This document shows positions 25,615 to 32,675 of a stretch of DNA of 51,158 nt, one piece after another. Position numbers and translations under genes: made by a program. Location of the stretch: the NCBI GenBank assembly GCA_042090305.1, contig JBELJQ010000011.1, forward strand, positions 1-51,158. Reading direction: 5' to 3'. The stretch's first letter is position 1; each line of letters starts with the position of its first letter. This DNA comes from TMED13 sp042090305. Its GTDB lineage: Bacteria > Pseudomonadota > Alphaproteobacteria > Methylaequorales > Methylaequoraceae. A model generated the notes under the pieces. The model made no database searches. It had not been told where the DNA came from and saw nothing but the letters and a program-made list of their open reading frames with translations.

Positions 25615-26154
25615 CTATTTTTTTAAAAATTCTTTACTTAACTCGAAATAAACCTCTGGTGTGTTTTTTAAAAGCTTTTCCTCAACTTCAGATATTTTTC
25701 TTATAAATCTTGCCGGATTACCGGCCCATAATTCTTTACTTTTGATAAGCGAACCTGGAGTAACAACTGCTCCGGCTGCGATAAAGGCATTTTTTTTTAT
25801 TATTGTCTGATCTAAGATTACTGACCCCATTCCAATTAGTGAATAATCACCTATTCTACAAGCATGTATAGTTGCATTATGCCCGACTGTCACATTATCA
25901 CCAATTATTGTAGGACTTCCTTTTTTTCCTCTGGCTGAAAAACCATAGGAAGAAACGTGAATAATAGTTCCATCCTGTATATTACAATTTCTTCCAATTT
26001 TTATAAAATTAACATCCCCTCTTATTACAGTATTATACCAGATACTAGTATTCTCGTTTATTTCAACATCGCCTATTAAAAAAACTCCTCCTGCTAAGAA
26101 AACGTTCTTCCCAATTTTTGGTTTTTTATTTTTAAACTTAATTAAATTATTCAT
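25615..26154 (-). CDS. Gamma-carbonic anhydrase-like hexapeptide-repeat protein
   Basis: The 179 residues form a left-handed beta helix of hexapeptide repeats (IGDVEI, IRGDVN, IGDNVTV, IGDYSLIG). Three histidines in IIHVSS (66) and VGHNATIHAC (92, 97) match the metal ligands of gamma-type carbonic anhydrases and the YrdA/PaaY group. Members hydrate CO2 or have unknown roles, so activity is not certain. It lies 9 bases after argC and 43 bases before the OmpA-like lipoprotein start, on the same strand. A 12-A run (25597-25608) fills much of that second gap. Confidence 0.88.
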   Translation of the reverse strand: MNNLIKFKNKKPKIGKNVFLAGGVFLIGDVEINENTSIWYNTVIRGDVNFIKIGRNCNIQDGTIIHVSSYGFSARGKKGSPTIIGDNVTVGHNATIHACRIGDYSLIGMGSVILDQTIIKKNAFIAAGAVVTPGSLIKSKELWAGNPARFIRKISEVEEKLLKNTPEVYFELSKEFLKK

Positions 26155-26163
26155 TGGGTTGAG

Positions 26164-27171
26164 TTATATTAAGGATTCAGATTCAGTGAAACCAAACATA
26201 ATATTCATATTCTGAATTGCTTGACCTGCTGCACCTTTTATAAGGTTATCGATACAACTTACAATTATTATTTTCTTTTTTGAGTAATCTTCGAAAATAT
26301 TTATGGCAATATTATTAGTTTTTATTACATCAGAAAATGATGGCACACCATTTTTATAAATTTTAACAAAAGAATCCTTTTTAAAGAAATCTTGGAGTGC
26401 TTTTTTATATACCGGGAGTTCATTTTCTTTATCCAGATATATTGTGGATTGTAAACCTTGAGTAACTGGAACTAGATGAGGAACAAAAGTGAATGAATTT
26501 TTTCCAAATTTTAATAATTCCTGATTAATTTCTGCATAATGCTTATGTTTTTTTATACCGTAAGATAAAAAATTTTCATTTACTTCTGAATATAAATATT
26601 GTTTTTCTAGTTTCATACCCGCACCACTAACTCCTGATTTTGAGTCAATCACTAAATGTTGGTTATTAATCAAACCCTTCTTTAGCAATGGAATCAATGG
26701 TAAAAGAATTGATGTTGGATAGCATCCCGGATTAGCAATAAATTTTGACTTTTTAATTTCATCTCTATAAATTTCACTTAGGCCGTACACAAAATTCTTA
26801 GCATGACTTTGCGCAACATGTGCCTCACCATAGAAGTACTTGTATTCCTCTAAATCTTTAAGTCTAAAGTCTCCAGAGAGGTCAATTATAGGAATCGAAG
26901 TATTAATATTACTTATTATATTTTTCTGAAAATAGCCGTGTGGTAAGCAACTAAATATTAAGTTTACGTTATCAAAGTTAAAACTTTTATAATCCGAAAT
27001 GTCTATATTAGGTATATTGTGATAATTGGGAAATAATTCCTTTAATTTTCTTCCACTTGAAGAATCACCAAAAGCACCAACAACATTTATATTCGGATGT
27101 TTTAGAAGATAGTATAGTAGATTTGCACCTGTGTAACCAGATACACCAAATATGCATACATTTAATTGCAT
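26164..27171 (-). CDS. argC: N-acetyl-gamma-glutamyl-phosphate reductase
   Basis: Third step of arginine synthesis: NADPH reduction of N-acetylglutamyl phosphate to the semialdehyde. The 335 residues show the N-terminal Rossmann motif VCIFGVSGYTGANLL and the catalytic cysteine in ANPGCYPTS (about 150). HLVPVTQGLQSTIY near 240 also fits. The start ATG 27171 comes 4 bases after the rpsI stop; an upstream ATG at 27222 would overlap rpsI and add a tail unlike the family. The rplM-rpsI-argC order is found in many Alphaproteobacteria. Confidence 0.95.
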   Translation of the reverse strand: MQLNVCIFGVSGYTGANLLYYLLKHPNINVVGAFGDSSSGRKLKELFPNYHNIPNIDISDYKSFNFDNVNLIFSCLPHGYFQKNIISNINTSIPIIDLSGDFRLKDLEEYKYFYGEAHVAQSHAKNFVYGLSEIYRDEIKKSKFIANPGCYPTSILLPLIPLLKKGLINNQHLVIDSKSGVSGAGMKLEKQYLYSEVNENFLSYGIKKHKHYAEINQELLKFGKNSFTFVPHLVPVTQGLQSTIYLDKENELPVYKKALQDFFKKDSFVKIYKNGVPSFSDVIKTNNIAINIFEDYSKKKIIIVSCIDNLIKGAAGQAIQNMNIMFGFTESESLI

Positions 27172-27175
27172 TATT

Positions 27176-27646
27176 TTATCTTTTAGAAAACTGAGGGCTT
27201 CTTCTAGCTTTATGTCTTCCAAACTTTTTTCGTTCTACTTTTCTAGCGTCTCTGGTTAGGAAACCTAAATTTTTAAGTTTCTTTCTTAGAGAGGGATCTA
27301 AATAAACTAAGGCTCTGCTAATTCCATGTCTTATTGCGCCAGCTTGACCAGACAACCCCCCTCCAACAACGGTAGTAAAGATTTCAAGTTTATCTAAATT
27401 ATCAGTTTTTTCAATTGGCTCTTCTAAAATTGTATTCAATATCTTTCTTTTAAAATACTCCGTACTTTTTTTACCATTAACTGTGATTTGGTTTTTACCA
27501 TATTTCACCCAGACTCGAGATACAGATCTTTTCCTTCTACCAGTTGCATAAGCTCTTCCAAGTTCATCTAACTTAGGTTTATTTAAACTATCTGTATCAA
27601 TAGGTTTAGCTAGTTTTTCTGTATTTTCAATTTCTTTATCAGACAT
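27176..27646 (-). CDS. rpsI: 30S ribosomal protein S9
   Basis: Ribosomal protein whose C-terminal tail reaches the P-site tRNA. The 156 residues comprise an N-terminal extension of about 30 residues, usual in Alphaproteobacteria, then AYATGRRKRSVSRVWVK and VGGGLSGQAGAIRHGISRAL. The C-terminus ends RRSPQFSKR, with the universally conserved final Lys-Arg. Its ATG overlaps the rplM stop by one base (TAATG), so L13 and S9 are translationally coupled. Confidence 0.98.
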   Translation of the reverse strand: MSDKEIENTEKLAKPIDTDSLNKPKLDELGRAYATGRRKRSVSRVWVKYGKNQITVNGKKSTEYFKRKILNTILEEPIEKTDNLDKLEIFTTVVGGGLSGQAGAIRHGISRALVYLDPSLRKKLKNLGFLTRDARKVERKKFGRHKARRSPQFSKR

Positions 27647-28107
27647 TAATTTACTTTATTTTTTTTATTAAAGTTTGCAAAATTTACTTGCTCTGGCTTT
27701 TGTGCTTCAAGATCGTGATTTTCATCTTTAAATATTCTTAAATTAGATAGTTGTTTTTTTGACAGTGCATTTGATGACATCATTCTTTCAACTGCTTTTC
27801 TTATAATAATTTCAGGGTTCTTACTATCAATTATATCTTCAAAACTTCTTTCTTTAAGACCACCAGGGTAACCTGTATGTTTGTAATAAACTTTTTTTTT
27901 GGATTTATTACCAGTCAATTTAACTTTTTTAGCATTTACAATAATTACATTATCTCCACAATCCATGTGTGGTGTAAAAGTAGGCTTATTTTTACCTCTT
28001 AAAAGTGTAGCAACGAATGATGCCATTCTACCCAAAACAAGTCCGTCTGCATCTATTAATACCCACTTTTTGTTTATGTCATTAATTTTTAAACTATAAG
28101 TCAACAT
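27646..28107 (-). CDS. rplM: 50S ribosomal protein L13
   Basis: Early-assembling 50S protein. The 153 residues include WVLIDADGLVLGRMAS near 15-30, VNAKKVKLTGNK and KVYYKHTGYPGGLKE near 70-85, with the C-terminal domain AVERMMSSNALSKKQL. It is first in the rplM-rpsI-argC-hom run on the minus strand, with a candidate promoter just upstream. Length and sequence are ordinary. Confidence 0.98.
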   Translation of the reverse strand: MLTYSLKINDINKKWVLIDADGLVLGRMASFVATLLRGKNKPTFTPHMDCGDNVIIVNAKKVKLTGNKSKKKVYYKHTGYPGGLKERSFEDIIDSKNPEIIIRKAVERMMSSNALSKKQLSNLRIFKDENHDLEAQKPEQVNFANFNKKNKVN

Positions 28108-28117
28108 AATGTTAGAA

Positions 28118-28143
28118 ATTATCTAAAAAAATTAATGTGTCAA
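28118..28143 (-). promoter_or_regulatory. Possible promoter of rplM-rpsI
   Basis: On the minus strand a perfect TTGACA (28138-28143) is followed after 14 bases by GATAAT (28118-28123). The -35 is clear; the spacer is shorter than usual, so the -10 may be misplaced. It sits in the 49-base gap between cutA and rplM. Confidence 0.4.
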
Positions 28144-28156
28144 CTTTAAAAATAAA

Positions 28157-28468
28157 TTATAAATTTTGTGAAATCCATTTAAGATATTCTGTATTTATTT
28201 TATTAGTATTTAACTCTGCAATAAATGGTGTGTCATAGGGATGATTGTCATTTAAATAAAACTCAATTTCTTTAAACTCTTTAACTGTTTTAATAATTAA
28301 AATAATTTCTTTAACAGAATTTATCTTTGAATTTTCTTTATAAAAACTTTTTATATCTTTAATAATATTTACACAACTTGCAAAATTATCAGTAATTATT
28401 TTTTTTGCCAAAACTTCTGCATCAACGATTTCACCACAAGTTGTATAGAATAAATTTAATTTGTTCAT
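28157..28468 (-). CDS. cutA: CutA1-type divalent-cation tolerance protein
   Basis: The 103 residues fit the small trimeric CutA1 family: an N-terminal strand ending in FYTTCGEIVDAEVLAKKII, CVNII near 32-36, the strand EIILIIKT near 54-61 and HPYDTPFIAEL near 76-86. CutA is linked to copper tolerance in E. coli but its real role is unsettled. Its ATG overlaps the stop of the small upstream frame (ATGA). It lies just upstream of rplM on the same strand, with a candidate rplM promoter in the gap. Confidence 0.9.
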   Translation of the reverse strand: MNKLNLFYTTCGEIVDAEVLAKKIITDNFASCVNIIKDIKSFYKENSKINSVKEIILIIKTVKEFKEIEFYLNDNHPYDTPFIAELNTNKINTEYLKWISQNL

Positions 28469-28665
28469 TTCTCAAAAGATATATTGAACGCGACGACTGA
28501 AATTGAACCTGTTATGCTTGATGACAATAAAATTCTCTTATTTTGAAAACATCTTTTGGTAAGAATTGGTTTAAATTCGTGAGAACCCCAAGTGGTACAT
28601 GACCATATTACATACAACTTTAATTTTTTTGCTTCTTCTGCAAGTTTTTTTATCCAGATTGTCAT
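28465..28665 (-). CDS. Small unrecognised protein coupled to cutA
   Basis: I do not recognise this 66-residue frame. It begins MTIWIKKLAEEAKKLKLYVI, is basic, contains two cysteines and three tryptophans, and has no clear signal peptide or membrane span. Support for it being real is its ATGA overlap with cutA and a weak AAGAAAG upstream of the start. It fills the gap between cutA and tRNA-Pro on the coding strand of its neighbours. It could also be the remnant of a longer gene. Confidence 0.4.
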   Translation of the reverse strand: MTIWIKKLAEEAKKLKLYVIWSCTTWGSHEFKPILTKRCFQNKRILLSSSITGSISVVAFNISFEK

Positions 28666-28753
28666 CGTCTTTCTTTACATAAATAAAATAAATTTCGTTA
28701 ATCCTCTTATTTTATCCTATGCTTTAATATCTATTATGTCTATGTACTTTTAG

Positions 28754-28830
28754 TGGTCGGGGCGACTGGATTTGAACCAGCGACCTCCCGTCCCCCAGAC
28801 GGACGCGCTACCAGTCTGCGCTACGCCCCG
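28754..28830 (-). tRNA. tRNA-Pro (anticodon GGG)
   Basis: The 77-base minus-strand gene has acceptor CGGGGCG, anticodon stem TCCGT/ACGGG with loop CTGGGGG giving anticodon GGG (reads CCC/CCU), a GGTTCAAAT T-loop and an encoded CCA. Its 5' end is one base after the merR stop, so it is probably cut from the ihfA-merR message. The position beside merR is typical of Alphaproteobacteria. Confidence 0.96.
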
Positions 28831-28831
28831 T

Positions 28832-29140
28832 TTAAATTAATTTATGCTTAATTTCATTGATGAGCGTCTCAATTTCATAAATAAGTTGATTTTTTTCAAT
28901 ACTGGGTTTCTTCATTTCGAGGATAGCTCCCTTTATTGTAAGTTTTCTTTCGTACAATAAATTTTTTATGCGCTTTAATATAATGATTTGCTCTTGATTA
29001 AAGTATCTAGTCCCATTTTGTTTTTTAATTGGCCTAATAATGTCAAATTTTTTTTCCCAAAACCTTATAACATGAACTTTCAAATTTAAACTTTCTGATA
29101 CCTCACCAATTGTTTTTAGTGCATCATTATTTTTGTTCAT
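28832..29140 (-). CDS. MerR-family transcriptional regulator
   Basis: The 102 residues are a single MerR DNA-binding domain: helix-turn-helix KTIGEVSESLNLKVHVIRFW (about 9-28), the wing with NGTRYFNQEQI (about 42-52) and a short C-terminal coiled coil. There is no effector domain with cysteines, so it is not a metal sensor of the classical kind. It overlaps the end of ihfA by 14 bases. The fabH-ihfA-merR-tRNA-Pro order is standard in Alphaproteobacteria, where the role of this regulator is not well defined. Confidence 0.9.
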   Translation of the reverse strand: MNKNNDALKTIGEVSESLNLKVHVIRFWEKKFDIIRPIKKQNGTRYFNQEQIIILKRIKNLLYERKLTIKGAILEMKKPSIEKNQLIYEIETLINEIKHKLI

Positions 29141-29447
29141 TATTGTCTATATTTGAATTAATAAAACTAAGTAGAAAATTTGATGGTCTAAACTTTACGA
29201 CATTTCTCTCTGATATCATGACTTCTACTTTTGTTTTTGGGTTCCTTCCGACTCTTGGTTTTTTCTTCATAACCTTAAAAATTCCAAAATTGATAATTTT
29301 TACATCTTTTTTTTTTACAAGCTCATCTGATATTATATCTATAAATGCTTCGAAAAAAACTTGGCACTCTCTTTTTGATAAACCAATATTTTCATTCAAA
29401 TAATTTACCATAGTAGCTTTTGTTAAAACATTATCTTTCACATTCAT
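29127..29447 (-). CDS. ihfA: Integration host factor subunit alpha
   Basis: DNA-bending protein of the HU/IHF family, working as a heterodimer with IhfB. The 106 residues include LSKRECQVFFEAF near 23-35, INFGIFKVMKKKPRVGRNPK (about 51-70) for the beta arm with the DNA-intercalating proline, and VVKFRPSN. The start is either ATG 29447, which directly touches a GAGG, or GTG two codons later at 29441, which has ideal spacing to it. I kept the ATG. It follows fabH by 11 bases. Confidence 0.92.
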   Translation of the reverse strand: MNVKDNVLTKATMVNYLNENIGLSKRECQVFFEAFIDIISDELVKKKDVKIINFGIFKVMKKKPRVGRNPKTKVEVMISERNVVKFRPSNFLLSFINSNIDNNEQK

Positions 29448-29458
29448 CCTCTAATAAG

Positions 29459-30415
29459 TTAAATTCTAATAATTGAACTTCCCCATGTCAAACCTCCACC
29501 TATTGCACATAATGCTAACAAATCATTTTCTTTAACTTTACCACTTTTTAGTGAGGATGATAATGCTAAAGGAATCGAAGCCGCAGATGTGTTAGCATGA
29601 AATTTTACAGTACTTACAGTTTTTGTTTCATGGAAGCCAAGTTTCTTAGCTGTACTGGAAATAATTCTTTGATTAGCTTGATGAGGAATCAGCCAATCTA
29701 TATCTCTAACACATAAATTACTACTTCTTAATGCCTCATTTGTTGCCTCTGATAATTTATTAACAGCCTGTTTAAAAATATCTTGCCCATTCATTCTAAT
29801 TTTTCCAACCTTTTGGTTTAATGATGGTCCTCCATCGCTGAACAAACTATCGTGCCAGGAACCATCAGAATATAGCTTGGTTGAAAGTATACCCTCATTT
29901 TTGTTGCAAGAAGTTAATATGACAGCTCCAGCTCCATCACCAAAAAGAACACATGTCCTTCTATCTTCCCAGTCAACTATTTTTGATAGTGTTTCTGCAC
30001 CTATAACAAGTATTTTATTTGCATTATTACTTTTAATAAATGAATCAGCAACTTGTAGTGAATATAAAAATCCTGAACAAACTGCTTGAACATCAAATGC
30101 AGGAATATTTCCAATCTTAAAGTAATTTTGAACTTTAGTAGCTGTTGATGGAAATGTTTCATCTGGAGTTGTTGTTGCTACAATTATACAATCTATTTCG
30201 TTAGGTTTAACTAATCCCATTTTGAAGGCATCTTTAGCCGCTAATATTGCCAAATCGGATGTTAATTGTGACTTATCCGCAATATGTCTCTGTTTGATTC
30301 CAGTCCTTGTATAAATCCATTCATCTGAAGTATCTACCAGTTCTTTTAAATCATTGTTTGATAACACTTTCTCAGGCAAATAATGACCAACACCAATTAT
30401 TTTAGAAGATTTCAT
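29459..30415 (-). CDS. fabH: 3-oxoacyl-ACP synthase III
   Basis: Starts fatty-acid synthesis by condensing acetyl-CoA with malonyl-ACP. The 318 residues show the catalytic triad in context: Cys in VQAVCSGFLYSL (about 112), His in LIPHQANQRI (about 242) and Asn in KFHANTSAASIP (about 272). The start ATG follows the plsX stop directly with no spacer. It is in the plsX-fabH-ihfA string. Confidence 0.97.
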   Translation of the reverse strand: MKSSKIIGVGHYLPEKVLSNNDLKELVDTSDEWIYTRTGIKQRHIADKSQLTSDLAILAAKDAFKMGLVKPNEIDCIIVATTTPDETFPSTATKVQNYFKIGNIPAFDVQAVCSGFLYSLQVADSFIKSNNANKILVIGAETLSKIVDWEDRRTCVLFGDGAGAVILTSCNKNEGILSTKLYSDGSWHDSLFSDGGPSLNQKVGKIRMNGQDIFKQAVNKLSEATNEALRSSNLCVRDIDWLIPHQANQRIISSTAKKLGFHETKTVSTVKFHANTSAASIPLALSSSLKSGKVKENDLLALCAIGGGLTWGSSIIRI

Positions 30416-31423
30416 TCAAGCTCTCGTTTTCAATTTGTTTTTTATAGTATCGACATAATTATTTTTTATTAAAGAAATAGCCACTGATATAGCATTACTG
30501 AATCCAAATGCATCGGTACCTCCATGGCTTTTTACAATTATACCATTTAAACCTAATAAAACAGCTCCATTATACTTTCTAGGATCTATACGTGTTTTAA
30601 ACCTATTTAATGCTGGTTTTGAAAGTAAATAACCTAATTTTGATATAATTGAACTTTGATAGGAATTTTTTAAATATGTAAAGATTAATTCTGCAACTCC
30701 TTCAGCCGTTTTCAAAGCTATATTTCCAGAAAACCCATCCGTGACAACAACATCAACAATTCCTTTATTTATATCATCACCTTCAATAAAACCGTGAAAA
30801 TCAATTTTTTTTCCTAGATTTTTAAAATCAATAAAAGCTTTTTTTACAGTTGAATTTCCCTTAATATGTTCTGATCCAACATTTAAAAGTCCAATTTTAG
30901 GTTTCTTAATTCCCAAAACACATTGAGCAAATATATCACCCATCAATGCAAACTGTACTAGATTATCATTAGAACATTCGACATTTGCACCAAGATCTAA
31001 AACAACGGTTAAACCCTTCATTGTCGGCATTAGTCCTGAAATAGCTGGTCTATCAATGGACTGTATTGTTTTTAAGACGAATTTTGAAGTAGCCATTAAT
31101 GCACCAGTGTTTCCAGCCGATACCAGGCCATCACTCTCTTGATTTTTAACATCATTAATAGCTAATCGTATACTAGAGTTCTTTAATTTTCTTAATGCAT
31201 TTACTGGTTCATCATCTGATTTAATAAACTCTTTTGTGTGAATAAACTCTATGTGACTATCTAAACTAAATTCCTTGACGAATGTTTTTGATTTAGACTC
31301 ATCCCCAAATAACTTGAACTTCACATCAGGATAGAGTTGTTTTGCTAATGAAATCCCTTCTATGGTTGTTTCTGGGCCACCATCACCTCCCATTACATCT
31401 ACGGCTAAAGTTATACTTTTCAA
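30416..31423 (-). CDS. plsX: Phosphate acyltransferase PlsX
   Basis: Makes acyl-phosphate from acyl-ACP for phospholipid synthesis; peripheral inner-membrane enzyme. The 335 residues include the N-terminal AVDVMGGDGGPETTIEG, GLVSAGNTGALMA near 100 and VVVTDGFSGNIALKTAEG near 225. It abuts fabH and follows rpmF by 12 bases, a common linkage of lipid synthesis with a ribosomal protein gene. PlsY is not in the window. Confidence 0.97.
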   Translation of the reverse strand: MKSITLAVDVMGGDGGPETTIEGISLAKQLYPDVKFKLFGDESKSKTFVKEFSLDSHIEFIHTKEFIKSDDEPVNALRKLKNSSIRLAINDVKNQESDGLVSAGNTGALMATSKFVLKTIQSIDRPAISGLMPTMKGLTVVLDLGANVECSNDNLVQFALMGDIFAQCVLGIKKPKIGLLNVGSEHIKGNSTVKKAFIDFKNLGKKIDFHGFIEGDDINKGIVDVVVTDGFSGNIALKTAEGVAELIFTYLKNSYQSSIISKLGYLLSKPALNRFKTRIDPRKYNGAVLLGLNGIIVKSHGGTDAFGFSNAISVAISLIKNNYVDTIKNKLKTRA

Positions 31424-31435
31424 ATGGACTCCAGG

Positions 31436-31648
31436 TTAGTTATCTGAACCTAGGCCATCTTCATCCATATCTTCAGTTTTACTTACAACTTCCTTCTTAT
31501 TGTAAAATCCACAAGATGGGCATATATGATGTGACAGTTTCAATTCACCACAGTTACTGCATTCAACTAAATTGGCTGTCTTTAGAGCATGATGCGATCT
31601 TCTCATACCTCTTCTAGAGGGGGTGGTTTTTCTTTTTGGTACTGCCAT
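31436..31648 (-). CDS. rpmF: 50S ribosomal protein L32 (zinc-binding form)
   Basis: Small 50S protein. The 70 residues start MAVPKRKTTPSRRGMRRSHH and carry a full zinc ribbon, with cysteines at 30, 33, 43 and 46. The C-terminal tail (KTEDMDEDGLGSDN) is acidic, an extension not found in the shortest L32 forms. In related genomes a DUF177 (YceD) gene often precedes it; here the gap of 57 bases to the chaperone gene has no room for one. Confidence 0.96.
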   Translation of the reverse strand: MAVPKRKTTPSRRGMRRSHHALKTANLVECSNCGELKLSHHICPSCGFYNKKEVVSKTEDMDEDGLGSDN

Positions 31649-31705
31649 AAAAATTCTTTCAATGTGATTTCTACATAATTATTGTTTAAACTGCAATGTT
31701 TTTTT

Positions 31706-32215
31706 TTAATCAATAAAAAAAGCGAAATTTAGGTTCCAAAAATCTTTTATATCTAATTCCATAAATAACTTTATATTTTTTTTATAATAATTTTCTAAAC
31801 TGTCAAAATTTATACATGAATTTTTGTATTCCTCTTTTATCATAATTTTTATGCTCGATTCTTTAGAATCTTGAAGAGAACTGTTAATAATTCTTATATT
31901 GAAATCTAAACTTCTATAAAAATCCTTAACAAGCTTTCTTACCTCTTTTTTGAGTCCTGTCTCTCCAAATCCTGACTCTATTAATGCTGCCTCTAAATCA
32001 CTAACAAACTTATTAATTATAAAATTAAGAGAGCCTTCATCTATTTTTTTACTTTTCATATACCATAGAACAAAAATTAAATTTGTTTTGAACAACTCAA
32101 AATTTAATGAATCTTCAAATTCTAATTTTTTAAAAAAACAACTTTCTTTTGATTGTTCAATAATTTTATTATACAAATTATTTAACTTTTTTTTTTTTAT
32201 GAACGCTAACAACAT
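31706..32215 (-). CDS. Ubiquinol-cytochrome c chaperone family protein
   Basis: The 169 residues fit the Cbp3/ubiquinol-cytochrome c chaperone family, which helps assemble the cytochrome bc1 complex: LYNKIIEQSKES near the N-terminus, then a helical core and FVSDLEAALIESGFGETGLK near 69-88, then VRKLVKDFYRSL. The match is by eye and sequence is divergent. Its N-terminus MLLAFIKKKK fits the usual basic start, so ATG 32215 is right, and this makes its 5' end overlap that of the divergent bamE by 17 bases. The neighbouring lipid cluster and bamE agree with the alphaproteobacterial arrangement. Confidence 0.72.
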   Translation of the reverse strand: MLLAFIKKKKLNNLYNKIIEQSKESCFFKKLEFEDSLNFELFKTNLIFVLWYMKSKKIDEGSLNFIINKFVSDLEAALIESGFGETGLKKEVRKLVKDFYRSLDFNIRIINSSLQDSKESSIKIMIKEEYKNSCINFDSLENYYKKNIKLFMELDIKDFWNLNFAFFID

Positions 32216-32675
32216 ATCAAAAATATTTCTCTTAATATTATTTATTACATCTTGCTCTGGAAAACAAATTGTAAGTGGGAATTTACCGGATTTGCAAAGA
32301 TTATCCTTACTAGAAATTGGAAAAGATAATAAAAAATCAGTTGAAAATATGCTTGGAAGCCCTTCATTTAGAGGCGCTTTGGGAGATAACTCGTATTATT
32401 ATATCGGAACTTTAAGTTCAAAGTTTGCTTTCCTTAAACAAAAAGTTGATAAACAATATATCATTGAATTGAAATTTAATAAAAAAAGTTTACTAAAGGA
32501 TGTTTATTTTTATGATAAATCTAAGTCAATAGATGTTGCAATGTCTAACATGCAAACATCAATTTATGGAGTCAAAAAATCTTTTTTTAGAAATCTCATA
32601 GATAACTTCGGACTAGGAGCGGGAGGTTTAAGACGTGGCGGTCCAATAATTGGAAGTGGAAAAGCCGATGATTAG
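32199..32675 (+). CDS. bamE: Outer-membrane protein assembly factor BamE
   Basis: Lipoprotein partner of BamA in beta-barrel insertion. The 158-residue protein has a lipoprotein signal (MNANNISKIFLLILFITSC, lipidated Cys19) and a SmpA/OmlA domain with LEIGKDNKKSVENMLGSPSF and SYYYIGTL, then VDKQYIIELKFN. ATG 32199 is the only start that gives this signal; it is directly preceded by 12 T, so there is no Shine-Dalgarno. The last four bases overlap the convergent hppA stop. The C-terminal glycine/arginine-rich tail is not part of the domain. Confidence 0.88.
   Translation: MNANNISKIFLLILFITSCSGKQIVSGNLPDLQRLSLLEIGKDNKKSVENMLGSPSFRGALGDNSYYYIGTLSSKFAFLKQKVDKQYIIELKFNKKSLLKDVYFYDKSKSIDVAMSNMQTSIYGVKKSFFRNLIDNFGLGAGGLRRGGPIIGSGKADD

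Noticed and set aside
26164..27222. Longer argC beginning at ATG 27222
   Set aside because: It would overlap rpsI by 47 bases and add residues not found in the family; ATG 27171 starts right at the Rossmann strand.
31342..31617. 91-codon plus-strand frame across plsX and rpmF
   Set aside because: It crosses two real genes on the other strand and shows no recognisable domain.
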